DNA of 64,000 nucleotides, from the NCBI GenBank assembly GCA_026692905.1, contig JAPLNL010000041.1:1-64000 (forward strand), given 5' to 3'. Position 1 is the first letter of the stretch, and every line of letters starts with the position of its first letter. Shown in pieces: positions 29,501 through 37,910 of the stretch. The stretch comes from Planctomycetota bacterium (GTDB lineage Bacteria; Planctomycetota; Planctomycetia; Pirellulales; Pirellulaceae). The notes beneath the pieces were generated by a model. The model was not told the DNA's origin and searched no databases. It saw only the letters and a program-made list of their open reading frames with translations. The position numbers were made by a program, and so were the translations under genes.

Positions 29501-29768
29501 GCCAGCCGAATCGCTCGTCCGTTATGCGAGTGATGTGAGTTACACCATTCCTGTAACGACTGCCGCAACCAAGAAAGGAACAAAAAAGGCTTCAAAGAAG
29601 ACTCCTGCCGGGAAGGCTCCCGCCAAGTTGCAGCAAGTCGCTGAAGCCAGTGTATTGCCAGCAAAATTGCGTTCCTACACAGGCGAGGCCCTGAAGGCCG
29701 CAGTGGAACGGTGTCTCACGCCACCGGCAGTTCTTGTGCCGCCCTCCGGGCTCCGAATTAACCGTTAA
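23559..29768 (+). CDS. uvrA: Double-length UvrA (two fused UvrA copies)
   Basis: 2069 residues, about twice the usual 940. Two full UvrA units follow one another, and each has two ABC ATPase domains, so there are four: Walker A motifs begin at about 35 (GVSGSGKSS), 704 (GVSGSGKSS), 1064 (GQSGSGKTS) and 1703 (GPSGSGKSS). Signature LSGGE motifs and Walker B/D loops ([44 protein letters not shown]) accompany each, and four CxxC pairs can be seen in the zinc modules (CAKCGLS, CSACDG, CAPCGLS, CEKCEG). A Lys/Ala-rich tail ends the protein. UvrA normally dimerises to find lesions in nucleotide-excision repair; here the two protomers would be covalently joined. GTG start at 23559, 3 nt after trxB. 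Confidence 0.95.
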   Translation: MTAQDQPIVVRGAREHNLKSVDLSLQRNQFICFTGVSGSGKSSLAFDTLYAEGQRRYLESLSTYARQFVGQLPKPDVDFLSGLSPSISISQKSTGNNPRSTVGTITELHDFLRVLFARVGTGFCPECNSEIASQTRDQMVERIQSMDAKTPFLFLAPVVRGQKGEHKDLFDELRRYGFNRARVDGQIYLLSEPPDLERQIKHNIELVVDRIVIGQTSRQRIAEAVDNAMKFGEGTMLLSPIIDTPKAQPGEAPVKKASRKKKTLAASETVSIATNEISPVALNKPLDTSDSSLDVVFSSTYACAKCGLSYPPPTPQLLSFNSPQGACKICDGLGETFTFTEELLVTDSNKSLKNGAIDLIGKSTEMTRWLRRSITYFANYVEHLKKFDRNYLLTTPWKKLEQEEKNWLLFGYQGLKVQVKGRALHGQAFTGIVPDLLATYRASKNPMVTKQYEKYMQVSTCSDCNGTRLNPQARSVRLKSLAPRFKENSWLAIGDCSRLPLDQCAEFFGSLDLTPLQITIGGEAIKEVRARLQFLLDVGLSYLSLERTAPTLSGGESQRIRLASQIGAGLVGVLYVLDEPSIGLHPRDNDRLLSSLERLRDLGNTLIVVEHDEDTMRAADTIVDFGPGPGVRGGELLTAGSLEDIAANPKSITGGFLNRTRHIHRPAERRKGNGKTITVRGARHNNLKNIDVEIPLGCFVAVTGVSGSGKSSLISDILSPALRNALQRAEDTPGAHDKIDGIEHLDKIIDIDQSPIGRTPRSNPATYVKLFDSIRDLFAELPESKRRGFTPSTFSFNTEAGRCSACDGHGANRLDMEFLADLWVPCAICEGKRYSRPTLQVEFKGKSIADCLDLDVQQALEHFSAFPKIYEKLQTLHDVGLDYLKLGQPSPTLSGGEAQRIKLSRELSRRATGRTLYVLDEPTTGLHFYDIDLLLKVLQSLVDLGNTVIVIEHNLDLIQAADWVIDMGPEGGAGGGKVLCQGTPEEIAKQKKSFTGVALKKYFETHTRADSKTKSKAVKPLTKAKKSVSASLALQDIHVVGAQQHNLKNIELTLPRNQMTVFCGQSGSGKTSMAMDTIYAEGQRRFVESLSPYVRQFVGQMPKPVVERVDGLSPSVAIEQRNLSHTPRSTVGTVTEVYDYFRVLFARLGQMHCTRCDQPVSTQTSDQIVDRLMALGTDAGTKALLLAPVTPHANQTPEQFFADLQREGFVRIRINGRTQEINLLPSLQKKSRYEIQLVVDRIRLDGRDRKRLSDSVATALTMGNGVIQLAMVDDNRAETHWETHTFSLQLACAPCGLSFQPLTPHSFSFNTAVGWCPSCSGLGTQTGTDPAASVDELRSLEDGAMLLWPNLENPLAQGMLRAFGREAGIPLDRPVSQLPTGQRSLLFHGMPDREIVVYQSDIHPPESTDQQINRTVAMTFHYRGVFPALELASNSNIGLRMRLSRFLAEVPCTACGGARVRAEAAHSRFRSHTIADIGRMPIGELLAETKTWTLERREKKIAGELHREITQRLQFLEDVGLEYLTLDRAANTLSGGEAQRIRLASQLGSGLCGVLYVLDEPTIGLHPRDNDRLIGAMHRLRDLGNTLLVVEHDRDVIASSDQLCDFGPGSGPLGGTVVAQGTPKQIVKQKGSITGPFLSGARSIELPSKRRIAMPVDISASSSDWTEYCEPPKGWLTIQGARANTLRNVNVSIPLGCFTAVTGPSGSGKSSLINGILYPSLARSLHRADMQAGPHDSITGTKNINKVLRVDQSPLGNSPSSNPATYTGVFEHIRHLFAKLPEAKVRGLHAGHFSFNVSGGRCEKCEGNGQIRIQMHFLPDVWIECDACHGSRYSEEILTVKYRGKSISDFLSMSIGEARDLTSELPKIHGMLKTLCEVGLDYLALGQSAPTLSGGEAQRVKLASELCRPATGDTLYLLDEPTTGLHFEDIRKLMHVLNALVDNGNSVVVIEHNLDVIKCADWVIDMGPEAGKAGGQVVFAGPAESLVRYASDVSYTIPVTTAATKKGTKKASKKTPAGKAPAKLQQVAEASVLPAKLRSYTGEALKAAVERCLTPPAVLVPPSGLRINR

Positions 29769-29896
29769 AACACATGACGATGCGCTTAGCCAATGTCCAA
29801 TGCTTCTCGATTTGACTGGACGGGAACACCTGGTTTTCAAGTTCGCTTACCGGTTAAATAGCCGGTGGGCGTTAGCCTTGTCATTACGGGTCTAGG

Positions 29897-29977
29897 CACC
29901 CTCCCGCTGGGAGGGTCGAGCGTAGCGAGGGGAGGATGAAGTGCCAACAACGATTGCACAAATCAGTTCACACTCCC
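29897..29977. repeat. Family D repeat, reverse copy
   Basis: This reads as the reverse complement of 34027-34099 with few differences. It includes CACCCTCCCGCTGGGAGGGT (a hairpin), GAGCGTAGCGAGGGGAGGAT and a GATTGCACAAATCAG tail. It lies in the 255-bp gap between uvrA and the convergent selO; no gene is seen in that gap. Confidence 0.9.
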
Positions 29978-30023
29978 CGGGGGGACAAAGCCCCGGTCCC
30001 CGGCAAGAGTCACCCTCCGGTGG

Positions 30024-31622
30024 CTACGAACTGCATGAGAGCATTGAGCATCCAGCCTTGTGCCTTGCCCATTCCGGGCGTTTCATCGCATACGCATCCA
30101 TGCTCTGCTGCGATTGATATGGATTTTTGAGCACTTGCAGGACACGAGCGATTTCGCTGAAGTCGCCTTGCTCAGCCAAATCGATCGCTTGCTGAGCGAT
30201 ATAGTTTCGCAAGACGTATAGAGGATTGGCCGCGTCCATCTGAGCTGTCCGTTCCGCGTCGCTTCGATGATCTTGCGACAATCGGAGTAAGTACGACTTC
30301 ATCCAGTCTTTCGTTTGCGAAAGCACCGCGCCGTTCACCCTATTGAGATCATAGTATGCCTCGTCCAAATGGCGGAGAAGCCAGTCGTCGGTTACCAAGC
30401 CATCGATACCTTCGGGCGAGACTTGATCGAGCGATATTCTCGACAGCCTCCGATAGAAAATTGACATATCGGTCTCAACCAACTGCAAAACCGAATCCAA
30501 TTCTTGAGTCAGCATTGCATCAGAGGCTTCGTGCCATTTGCCCAAGCCAAGTTTATTTGCCATCATAGTTTGGTATGCCGTCCTGAACACATCCAAGTAG
30601 CGATTGAGGCCTTCTTGCAACGGTTCTTCTTGTTCTATTATCGGCCAAAGCGCATTAGCTAACTGCAATAGATTCCAATGTGCGACCTGGGGTTGTTGGC
30701 CGAATGCGTAACGATGGTGCGCGGCGTCGGTGGTGTTGGGGGTCCAGTTCGGATCGTACCCCTCAAGCCAACCGTAGGGGCCATAATCGATAGTTTGACC
30801 GAGAATCGACATATTGTCTGTGTTCATCACACCATGTACGAACCCAACTCGCATCCAATGCACGACCATTTCCGCCGTCCGCACGCAAACTTCGGTAAAC
30901 CATTTTTGCAAAACGTTGGGGGCGTTTGGATCCAAATGCGGAAAGTCATTTGCGATGGTGAAATCGACGAGCATTTTCAGCCTATCGTTTTCATGTCGAT
31001 CCGCAAAGATTTCGAAATTCCCGAATCGCGTGAAGGACTGAGCTACGCGGCAAACGATGGCTCCTGGTTCTTTGCGAGGGCGCCCGTCGTAGAACATGTC
31101 ACGTGTGACTTGCTCGCCGGTTAAGACTAAACTTAATGCTCGCGTGGTAGGCACGCCAAGGTGATGCATGGCTTCGCTGCAAAGAAACTCGCGAATCGAA
31201 GAGCGAAGCACTGCGAGGCCATCACCGGAGCGAGAATAAGGGGTGCGTCCGGAGCCTTTCAATTGCATCGCCCAACGCTGTCCGTTCGGGGCGATAGCTT
31301 CGCCGAGATTGATCGCGCGACCATCTCCAAGCTGGCCGGCCCAGTTTCCGAATTGATGGCCGCCATAACAAGCGGCATAGGGTTTCATCCCAGGCAACAA
31401 TTCATTTCCGCCTAACACTGAGGCGGCTTGTTGGCTTTGCAGCCAGTCTAGCTCAATCCCCAACAGTCCAGCGACTTCGCTAGAAAATGCGATCACCGAG
31501 GGTTGAGAAACCGCAGTTGGCTTAACCAGGGAATAGCAACTGCCAAAAACTTGACGGCAAAAGTTGCGTTGTTCGGCGTCACCCGGCAATTGATCTACGA
31601 ATCGGCTATCAAAAGAAATCAT
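30024..31622 (-). CDS. selO: Protein adenylyltransferase SelO
   Basis: 532 residues, a pseudokinase-fold enzyme that transfers AMP from ATP to proteins, with a role in redox stress. Conserved segments are GDGRAINLGE, KGSGRTPYSRSGDG (nucleotide-binding loop), REFLCSEAMHHLGVPTTRALSLV, NTDNMSILGQTIDYGPYG (metal site) and DPNWTPNTTD. The C-terminal end, GCSMLSCSS, keeps the Cys near the position where animal SelO has selenocysteine; here TGC/TGT codes for it, so no Sec machinery is needed. The normal bacterial length is about 480-490, so this one is a little longer. ATG start at 31622; a lone gene, convergent with uvrA. Confidence 0.93.
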   Translation of the reverse strand: MISFDSRFVDQLPGDAEQRNFCRQVFGSCYSLVKPTAVSQPSVIAFSSEVAGLLGIELDWLQSQQAASVLGGNELLPGMKPYAACYGGHQFGNWAGQLGDGRAINLGEAIAPNGQRWAMQLKGSGRTPYSRSGDGLAVLRSSIREFLCSEAMHHLGVPTTRALSLVLTGEQVTRDMFYDGRPRKEPGAIVCRVAQSFTRFGNFEIFADRHENDRLKMLVDFTIANDFPHLDPNAPNVLQKWFTEVCVRTAEMVVHWMRVGFVHGVMNTDNMSILGQTIDYGPYGWLEGYDPNWTPNTTDAAHHRYAFGQQPQVAHWNLLQLANALWPIIEQEEPLQEGLNRYLDVFRTAYQTMMANKLGLGKWHEASDAMLTQELDSVLQLVETDMSIFYRRLSRISLDQVSPEGIDGLVTDDWLLRHLDEAYYDLNRVNGAVLSQTKDWMKSYLLRLSQDHRSDAERTAQMDAANPLYVLRNYIAQQAIDLAEQGDFSEIARVLQVLKNPYQSQQSMDAYAMKRPEWARHKAGCSMLSCSS

Positions 31623-31793
31623 GGGAGCAATTTACCACGTCGCGGCAATTGTATCTAGATTCCTATCCTCGCCTGGCCATGCCGCAGGCGTTCGTGCTTC
31701 ACAGAAAGTCCATTGGGCCAGTACATTGAAGTCTTGGGGGGGCTATATTAGGAAACAGGACTTCTTAATCATTCAATTATTGGAGCAAAAATC

Positions 31794-32573
31794 TTGTCTA
31801 CAAACACGCCCTACAACTACCAACTCCCGTCCTCGCAACCGCCTCGTTCGGGAATGAGCACGGCCGCTGTTATCGCCGTGATCTTGGCATCCATGCTTGG
31901 CATGATGCTTGTATGTGGTGGGATTCTGGTGGCGTTGCTCTTGCCGGCCGTTCAAGCTGCACGGGAGGCAGCCCGTCGAATGCAGTGTAGCAACAACATC
32001 AGGCAGATTGCTTTGGCGTTTCACAACTACGAATCGGCTTACCAACAGCTTCCACCCGCATATACGGTCGATGAGGAAGGCAAACGACTGCACAGCTGGA
32101 GAACCTTGCTATTGCCTTTCATGGGAGAGCAAGCTTTGTATAGCCGAATCGATTTATCGAAACCTTGGGATGATCCCGCCAACGCCTTCCTTCAAGATAT
32201 TGACAATCCAATATTTCGTTGCCCTTCGTCGACAACCGCCCCTGGAATGACAACGTATCAAGTGATCGACGATCCGACGAGCGCCTTCCCTGGAAGCATT
32301 TCCATGAAGTTTAGCAACATCAAGGACGGCTTGTACAATACTCTGTTCGTCGTCGAATTCGACGAGAACCTCGCAGTGCATTGGGCGGAGCCTAAGGACC
32401 AGAGCTTGTCAAGTTTCTTATCTGTTTCCAAGGGCTCACATACAGGCGGACGAAACGTCGCAATGGGAGACGGCTCAGTGCAATTCATTTCGAACCAAAC
32501 GGACAAGCCAATTCTGCAAGGGATGGCAACTAGCCAGGGTGGGGAAAACCTCATGGGAGTTGTCATTGAATAG
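31794..32573 (+). CDS. DUF1559-family protein without pilin leader
   Basis: 259 residues. The N-terminal 20 are polar. A transmembrane helix follows ([20 protein letters not shown], about 21-40), leading into [20 protein letters not shown], the hallmark of DUF1559. The middle has FRCPSS and the C-terminal [18 protein letters not shown] box that marks this planctomycete family. The class III pilin leader FTLVELLVV of the other members (45657, 60735) is missing, replaced by an ordinary anchor. The start is a TTG at 31794 with GGAG about 10 nt upstream. Function unknown; predicted on the cell surface. It stands alone, downstream of the divergent selO. Confidence 0.85.
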   Translation: MSTNTPYNYQLPSSQPPRSGMSTAAVIAVILASMLGMMLVCGGILVALLLPAVQAAREAARRMQCSNNIRQIALAFHNYESAYQQLPPAYTVDEEGKRLHSWRTLLLPFMGEQALYSRIDLSKPWDDPANAFLQDIDNPIFRCPSSTTAPGMTTYQVIDDPTSAFPGSISMKFSNIKDGLYNTLFVVEFDENLAVHWAEPKDQSLSSFLSVSKGSHTGGRNVAMGDGSVQFISNQTDKPILQGMATSQGGENLMGVVIE

Positions 32574-32725
32574 CCTCGCTCGAAACTCTTGAGAAACCAA
32601 CATATCGTAATTGAAGGCACTAAGCACATTTCATGTGCAAGCAGCCTAAAGGCGGTACACCAACATCAATACCCTTAGGTCAATTCGATCAACTCATCTT
32701 CCTCTCTGCTTGAAAGACCAAGAGA

Positions 32726-33874
32726 ATGGCCAAAAAGAAAAGTGGAACCCCAACGGATATTCTCGCTTCGCCGACAGCCGGGATGGCACCCTCAAACATG
32801 ATGCCGTCCGCAGTCGCACCTCAAATGGGAATGCCGCAAATGGGAATGCCCGGTGCGCAGATGCCCGGAAATCCGATGGCAGGCAATCCCATGTTTGCCA
32901 TGATGCAAATGATGCAGTCCATGATGGGAGGTGGGATGCCGATGGCTACCGGCGGCATGATGGATCCGTCTGCCATTCCATTTGCAAGCGGTGCAACCGC
33001 AACCGATGACGATGCTGGTCTCAACTCCGATATCATTCGACCGATGCTGCTGAAGAATCGGATCAAGAATCAGCAAGGGATTTCGCTGGGTTGTGTCCTG
33101 GATCACCTTTGTTTGACCAACGATCGCAAGAACTCGCTCGGCGGTGTCCCCAAGGGATGTACGATCGCATTGGCCGGCCCTCCTGGAAAAGGCAAAACGC
33201 GGTCGAGTTTGGCTGGCCTTTCCAAAGTTGCTTTAACAGGTATGCCGGTCGCGTTTGTGATCGCGGAAGAAGGCTTTTACAATCCACCGGAATTTGGCCG
33301 AGATGACCTCTGTAGCCGCATGACCAAAATTGGAATGAAGGTGACCGGGCTGGGTGAAGAAGAGTTTGCCCAAAAGGTCTTGAGTAATATCTTCGTCATG
33401 CAAAGCCAATACCATCGTGGTAAGAGCTGGGATGACTTTGTGGGAAAGTATCGTTATCTGGTCGAAAAGGAAAACATCCGTTTTGTGGTGATCGATTCGC
33501 TGAATATGCTCGATCCAACACGCAATCGAACAGCCGATAATCTTTCGGCATTAAAGACCTATAACCATGAAAAAGGGATCACTTGCATTTGCATTGGTCA
33601 AATTCGAGATACCGGAATGCCGGTTGGTGGCGAAGCGTTAATGCATACCGCGGATGTGGTCTACTTGGTCGAGGAAATGAGTCTTGGTTCGAAAGAAATT
33701 GCGGACTTCTGGGGCGGTAAGTATCGTGAAAAAATTGAAGTCGTATCCGCGATCAAGAGTGTTACCACACCGATTTTGCAGTATCCCATTCGAACGGATC
33801 GCGACCCCGAGACCGGTGTTATGATTGCGCACGCGTCGCAACCCGCGGACTATCCTGTTTTGCCCATTTTGTAA
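32726..33874 (+). CDS. RecA/KaiC-superfamily ATPase with Met-rich N-terminus
   Basis: 382 residues. Residues about 19-80 form a low-complexity stretch of Met, Gly and Pro (many MGMPQMGM-like repeats, MMQMMQSMMGGG), a likely flexible or self-associating tail. A RecA-like core follows: Walker A GPPGKGKT at 151-158, EEGFYNPP near 180, Walker B RFVVIDSLNML around 250, then QIRDTGMPVGGEALMHTADVVYLVE. The general build resembles RadA and KaiC, but the zinc finger and Lon-like part of RadA are absent, so DNA repair or clock-type roles are only guesses. It is flanked by unrelated genes and has no obvious operon partner. A possible RBS is AAAGACCAAGAGA before the ATG. Confidence 0.7.
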   Translation: MAKKKSGTPTDILASPTAGMAPSNMMPSAVAPQMGMPQMGMPGAQMPGNPMAGNPMFAMMQMMQSMMGGGMPMATGGMMDPSAIPFASGATATDDDAGLNSDIIRPMLLKNRIKNQQGISLGCVLDHLCLTNDRKNSLGGVPKGCTIALAGPPGKGKTRSSLAGLSKVALTGMPVAFVIAEEGFYNPPEFGRDDLCSRMTKIGMKVTGLGEEEFAQKVLSNIFVMQSQYHRGKSWDDFVGKYRYLVEKENIRFVVIDSLNMLDPTRNRTADNLSALKTYNHEKGITCICIGQIRDTGMPVGGEALMHTADVVYLVEEMSLGSKEIADFWGGKYREKIEVVSAIKSVTTPILQYPIRTDRDPETGVMIAHASQPADYPVLPIL

Positions 33875-33895
33875 GCGAAAGAGTTTAACCCCGTT

Positions 33896-34099
33896 GAACA
33901 GTCAGCCAAAGGCGTACTGTCGAGTTCCCGTTACCTGGCGGACCATCGTCCGGTTTGATTGCAGGGATTTTCAAAGGGTCACCCTCCCTCGGGGAGGGTC
34001 GGGCCTTCGGTACGGGGAGGGTGAACTGACTTGTGCATCGGTTGTCGGCACTACACCCTCCCCTCGCTACGCTCGACCCTCCCAGCGGGAGGGTGTCTA
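33896..34099. repeat. Family C half copy followed by family D repeat
   Basis: 33898-33926 repeats the GTCAGCC.AAGGCGTACTGTCGAG part of 5322-5388. Then comes a hairpin near 33981-33999 (ACCCTCCCTCGGGGAGGGT), and 34027-34099 is the family D unit (ACTTGTGCATCGG, CCCCTCGCTACGCTCGACCC, CAGCGGGAGGGTG). The 239-bp gap holds no gene. Confidence 0.85.
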
Positions 34100-34112
34100 A
34101 ACCTGACGCTGT

Positions 34113-35483
34113 CTAAACCGGACGCTTGCCAATGTGCTGGACAATGCCTCGGACGACCGTATCCCAGTCACCTACTGCTGGCTGCCGGAAGAGCGTGCAA
34201 GTTGGATACCAGGGACTGTCGGTTCTATTTTGGAGCCAACGCCAGTCGGGTGTATACCCCAACATAACGCAAGCTGGTCTGGCTAACGCGCCGGCCAGAT
34301 GTGCCATGGATGTATCGCTTGTCACAACCAAGTCCAAAAAGTGGAGAATTGCCGACGTGTCCATAAATGCACCGCTGGTTTGGTCGATGCTCTCAGGCAA
34401 ACAATAAATGAGCTTGCTCCCCTTCCAAGTTTTCAGCTGCTCTGTCCCCGCCCCACGCTGCAAGCTAATCAATTGAATTCCGTCAATCTCAGCCAACGGA
34501 GCCAGCTTTTCCAGTGGAACCGACCGAAACATATCCGCCTGATGGTCCGGGTTCCCTTGCCAAACGATCCCGACACGTAACTTTGCTGGCGGCAGCTCTC
34601 GAGAGAGAATTCCTCGCCAATAGTCGATCAGCTGCTCGGAGCACGCGATATAGGGCACTTGGTTTGGGATATTTGTGCTGTCGATGCCCAATACGTATGC
34701 AACATCCAAAAGGGAACAATGGTAATCAAATGGCTGGTCAATTTTGAGCGAGTTGGGAACCAGATAGTCGATCCCTCTGCAGCCTTGCAGCAACGCCAAT
34801 AGTGGTGGCTGAATGTGCACAATCGTTCTTGCGCCACGATCCTTTAGCGCTTTGGCAAATCGAATAAAGTGGATTGTGTCTCCAAGTCCTTGTTCGCAGT
34901 AAAGCAAGATCGTTTTGCCTTCGAGCGGTTCGCCTCGCCATTTCGGCTGGCTATAGTTGTGCTGAATCGCCTCGGAGCATTTCCAGCGATAATCGTACTC
35001 GCGCCAGCCTTCTTGGAAGTTTCCCTGTAAGAGATGAATGACACCTAGGTTGCGATGAAGCTCGGCGTCGTTCGGATTGAGCTGCATCGCCTGACGATAG
35101 TATTTGAACGCAAGATCGACGCGTCCAGTCCATGCATGAAGGGTCCCTCGATTGCGAAACGCGTTGAAGTAGTTGGGCGATTGATCGATTGCCTTTTGAA
35201 AAGCCGCATCGGCTTCTTGGACGCGTCCGAGATAGCGGAGCGAGTTTCCCATGTTGTTTAAGGCGATTGGGAAATTGGGCTGCAATGCCAGCGCTCGCTC
35301 GTAAGCTTGCACCGATTGAGCGTACCTTTTTAAGTCATGGTTCGCGATGCCGAGATAGCACCAAGCGTTTACGTGGTTTGGCTCTTTTTCCAAGACAGCG
35401 CGATAAACTTTTTCCGCGTAGGGAGTGTTACCTTGCTGGTGTATTTGCCAGGCATGGGCTAGTAATTCATCCGAAGTAGGCAT
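34113..35483 (-). CDS. TPR protein with GT9-like C-terminal domain
   Basis: 456 residues. About four tetratricopeptide repeats occupy residues 1-175 (for example AWCYLGIANHDLKRYAQSVQ and NAFRNRGTLHAWTGRVDLAF). The C-terminal part starts with QPKWRGEPLEGKTILLYCEQ and GLGDTIHFIRFAKAL, and later has RVGIVWQGNPDHQ and DTSMAHLAGALARPACVMLG. These are the marks of the glycosyltransferase family 9 type seen fused to TPRs in planctomycetes and other bacteria. A role in transferring a sugar to a protein or glycan is inferred, and the acceptor is unknown. No signal peptide. A repeat-rich region separates it from the PQQ-type gene upstream. Confidence 0.82.
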   Translation of the reverse strand: MPTSDELLAHAWQIHQQGNTPYAEKVYRAVLEKEPNHVNAWCYLGIANHDLKRYAQSVQAYERALALQPNFPIALNNMGNSLRYLGRVQEADAAFQKAIDQSPNYFNAFRNRGTLHAWTGRVDLAFKYYRQAMQLNPNDAELHRNLGVIHLLQGNFQEGWREYDYRWKCSEAIQHNYSQPKWRGEPLEGKTILLYCEQGLGDTIHFIRFAKALKDRGARTIVHIQPPLLALLQGCRGIDYLVPNSLKIDQPFDYHCSLLDVAYVLGIDSTNIPNQVPYIACSEQLIDYWRGILSRELPPAKLRVGIVWQGNPDHQADMFRSVPLEKLAPLAEIDGIQLISLQRGAGTEQLKTWKGSKLIYCLPESIDQTSGAFMDTSAILHFLDLVVTSDTSMAHLAGALARPACVMLGYTPDWRWLQNRTDSPWYPTCTLFRQPAVGDWDTVVRGIVQHIGKRPV

Positions 35484-35530
35484 TGCAATCCATTGTGTTA
35501 GGCAATGTCGAAATTAAACGAGAGTATACG

Positions 35531-35711
35531 GTGGGAGGGTGAGGCCACCGCTGTAAACATCTTTGCAAAGTCAATTCCATTGAAAACCTTAGGGAGGGCG
35601 AGGCTCCTGCCGAGCCAACGGTGCAAAGGTTCGGCAGGAGCCTCACCCTCCTGAGCAATGAATTGCTTAAACTTGTTGGAAACATGTTTACAGCGGTGGC
35701 CTCGCCCTCCC
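35531..35711. repeat. Composite family E repeat, reverse copy, with an extra half
   Basis: 35591-35711 is a composite of GGGAGGGCGAGGCTCCTGCC and its inverse around CCAACGGTGCAAAGG, then GAGCAATG and GGAAACATGTTTACAGCGG. Its reverse complement matches 41655-41781 over about 120 bp with few differences. A further partial copy, GGTGAGGCCACCGCTGTAAA, is at about 35538-35557 in opposite orientation. On one strand it encodes GEAPAEP-type peptides in open frames, none of which appears to be a gene. Confidence 0.9.
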
Positions 35712-35724
35712 GTTCTTGAACGCA

Positions 35725-37086
35725 TTACTTTGTCAATGCACCGATACAATATAACGAAGTACGCGTTCGCACGACTAGATCATCCCCCAAAACAGCGGGC
35801 GATGCCAAACAGCCTGCTTCCAATGTGTTTTCGGCAAGTGCCTTGCCATCTGTCGAATAAACGTGCCCTTTTCCTTTTTCATCAAAGCAATAGATTCGAT
35901 CTCCGGCTAAGACAGGCGAACTGCTGAAATCGCCTCCGAGTCGCTCTTGCCAAACGACGTCGCCGGTAGCACGCTTCATAGCCGTCAATACGCCGCGATC
36001 GTCCAAAGCGCAGATTTGATCGTTGCCAATCAGCAATGGCGATGGTTTGTTTCCGATAGCCTTGGCTGCTTCCCAGGTCACGTGTGTTTGGGTGATGTCC
36101 CCATTTCCTCCGGCTTCAATCGCAAGCAATTTGCCTTTGCTAAAACCTGTGTTGGTGAAAATGTGTTTGCCATCGAAAAGTGGGCGAGTCGCAGAGGAAA
36201 ACTCCGAGTAGCGTACACGCCAAATTTCTTTGCCGGTCATCGGTTCGTATGCTAGCACCGCCTTGGATGTTGTGCTTACCAATTGAAGCTGTTTTTCCGT
36301 CTTGCCAGGAATCGTAACTTCGATGACCTGAGGGGTTCCAAAAGCTTTCTTGACGTCTCCGTCGTCTGTTCCATAATCGACGGTTCGATCCACGCTCCAA
36401 ACGTTTTCGCCCGTTTGCTTGTTGAGTGCGACCACGTATTGCTGATCATGTCCGTCCATGTGAAAGATGAGTAGATTACGAAAGAGAATCGGTGAAGAGC
36501 CCGAACCGCGAAAGTGGTTGCATTTTAGGTCGCGCCGTTGCCAAACTATTTCTCCACTCTCTCTTTTTAGAGCCGCGGTACCGTACGCGCCAAACGAAAC
36601 GTAAAGATGTTCACCGTCGAGAACAGGTGTTGGGGATGCGTACGAATTGAATACGTGGAAATCTTTTTGCGTTTCGGTGTTGGCGAAGACTTCTTTGTCC
36701 CATCGGATCTTGCCCGTCTTTCGATCGATTGCCATCGCCGACATGCTCAATCCATTTTCCGAAGCCGTGGTCAGCCAAAGCGTGTCGCCCCAGGCGACAG
36801 GGGACGACCAAGCTCTGCCGGCGATTTCGGTTCTCCATCGCACATTCTCCGTTTCGCTCCATTTGATCGGTGGATTGGCATTTTGCTTTGCATGGCCGTC
36901 GCCAGCTGGGCCGCGGAATTGTGGCCAAAACGAATCGCCTGCCGACCCAACTTCCTTTGCCGACCATGCCCAACCGACAGCAAAAGGCTCTTGAGCCTGA
37001 GCCGTATTTTGCCCGACGCCATTGATTGCGATCAGAGATGTCAGAGATAAGGAGAAAACAAGGGAGGGACAAGAGAGGCGAGGCAT
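35725..37086 (-). CDS. Secreted PQQ-binding-like beta-propeller protein
   Basis: 453 residues from the ATG at 37086, chosen because it starts the signal peptide (MPRLSCPSLVFSLSLTSLIA) and has AAGGA at 37095-37099; the frame is open for 71 more codons upstream but those look non-coding. The mature part has repeated strand blades with the family pattern (FWPQFRGPAGDGHAKQNANP, VRWRTEIAGRAWSSPVAWGD, FSSSPVLAGDRIYCFDEKGK). This eight-bladed family binds quinone cofactors in some members but is largely structural in planctomycetes. Export to the periplasm or outside is predicted. It is divergent from the pfpI-recQ operon. A close relative is at 42856. Confidence 0.85.
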   Translation of the reverse strand: MPRLSCPSLVFSLSLTSLIAINGVGQNTAQAQEPFAVGWAWSAKEVGSAGDSFWPQFRGPAGDGHAKQNANPPIKWSETENVRWRTEIAGRAWSSPVAWGDTLWLTTASENGLSMSAMAIDRKTGKIRWDKEVFANTETQKDFHVFNSYASPTPVLDGEHLYVSFGAYGTAALKRESGEIVWQRRDLKCNHFRGSGSSPILFRNLLIFHMDGHDQQYVVALNKQTGENVWSVDRTVDYGTDDGDVKKAFGTPQVIEVTIPGKTEKQLQLVSTTSKAVLAYEPMTGKEIWRVRYSEFSSATRPLFDGKHIFTNTGFSKGKLLAIEAGGNGDITQTHVTWEAAKAIGNKPSPLLIGNDQICALDDRGVLTAMKRATGDVVWQERLGGDFSSSPVLAGDRIYCFDEKGKGHVYSTDGKALAENTLEAGCLASPAVLGDDLVVRTRTSLYCIGALTK

Positions 37087-37127
37087 AGAACGGTCCTTGG
37101 AGGTGAGGAGGGGCATTCGCAAAGGTG

Positions 37128-37181
37128 GCATAGGCTTCCGGCCTGTGCGGAAGTGTTTGCACACAGGCTGGAAGGCTATGC
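37128..37181. repeat. Palindromic repeat, family G
   Basis: Imperfect arms GCATAGGCTTCCGGCCTGTG at 37128 on and CACACAGGCTGGAAGGCTATGC up to 37181 face each other. The family also occurs at 40191-40249, where the TAGGCTTCCAGCCTGT core is exactly palindromic. The copy lies between two divergent genes. Confidence 0.85.
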
Positions 37182-37319
37182 GATACATTATATTCCAAAA
37201 GCGACCAGGGTGGCTCTTGGGGGTGCACAATGGCCCTATACTTCCAAGCAAAACCGGTTTAAAAATAGACGGATTGTTACTTCCAAGCCTCAACATCAAA
37301 CCCTGACCGATCGCACATT

Positions 37320-37907
37320 ATGGCTGCAAAACGAATCTTGTTTCTCGTTGGTGACTTCGTTGAAGACTACGAAATTATGGTTCCATTTCAGATGCTTTTG
37401 ATGATCGGACACCAATGTGATGCTGTTTGCCCAGACAAAAAGCCAGGCGACACCATCCTGACCGCGATCCACGATTTCGAAGGTCACCAGACTTATAGCG
37501 AGAAGCCCGGTCACCGTTTCCGAATCAATGCCGACTTCGCGACAATCGATCCAACAACCTACGATGCGCTTGTCGTCCCAGGGGGCCGAGCTCCGGAGTA
37601 TCTTCGCCTGAACGATCGGTTGCTTGACATCGTGCGCCACTTTGATTCGGCCAAGAAGCCGATCGCAGCGATATGCCACGGCCCTCAGATTTTGGCAGCA
37701 GCCGGAGTGCTTACCGGCAAACATTGCAGTTGCTACCCCGCCGTTCGCTACGAAGTTTCGAGCACGGGCGGGACCTACGTCGAACCCTCGGCCGGTTTTG
37801 ATTCAGCGCATACCGACGGCAATTTGGTCTCCGCGCCTGCTTGGCCCGCCCATCCAGCTTGGATCGCTCAGTTTGCGAAGCTGCTAGGCTCCAAGATCGA
37901 GGCATAA
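37320..37907 (+). CDS. DJ-1/PfpI-family protein
   Basis: 195 residues. The fold marks are [18 protein letters not shown] at the start, [13 protein letters not shown] (about 85-97), and the reactive Cys119 in AICHGPQIL with His120 next to it. Members are glutamine-amidotransferase-like and include glyoxalase, protein deglycase and stress chaperone activities; which applies here is not visible. Start is an ATG at 37320. It begins a tight three-gene run with recQ (3 nt later) and an acyltransferase. The two metabolic neighbours give no direct hint. Confidence 0.9.
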   Translation: MAAKRILFLVGDFVEDYEIMVPFQMLLMIGHQCDAVCPDKKPGDTILTAIHDFEGHQTYSEKPGHRFRINADFATIDPTTYDALVVPGGRAPEYLRLNDRLLDIVRHFDSAKKPIAAICHGPQILAAAGVLTGKHCSCYPAVRYEVSSTGGTYVEPSAGFDSAHTDGNLVSAPAWPAHPAWIAQFAKLLGSKIEA

Positions 37908-37910
37908 GCG

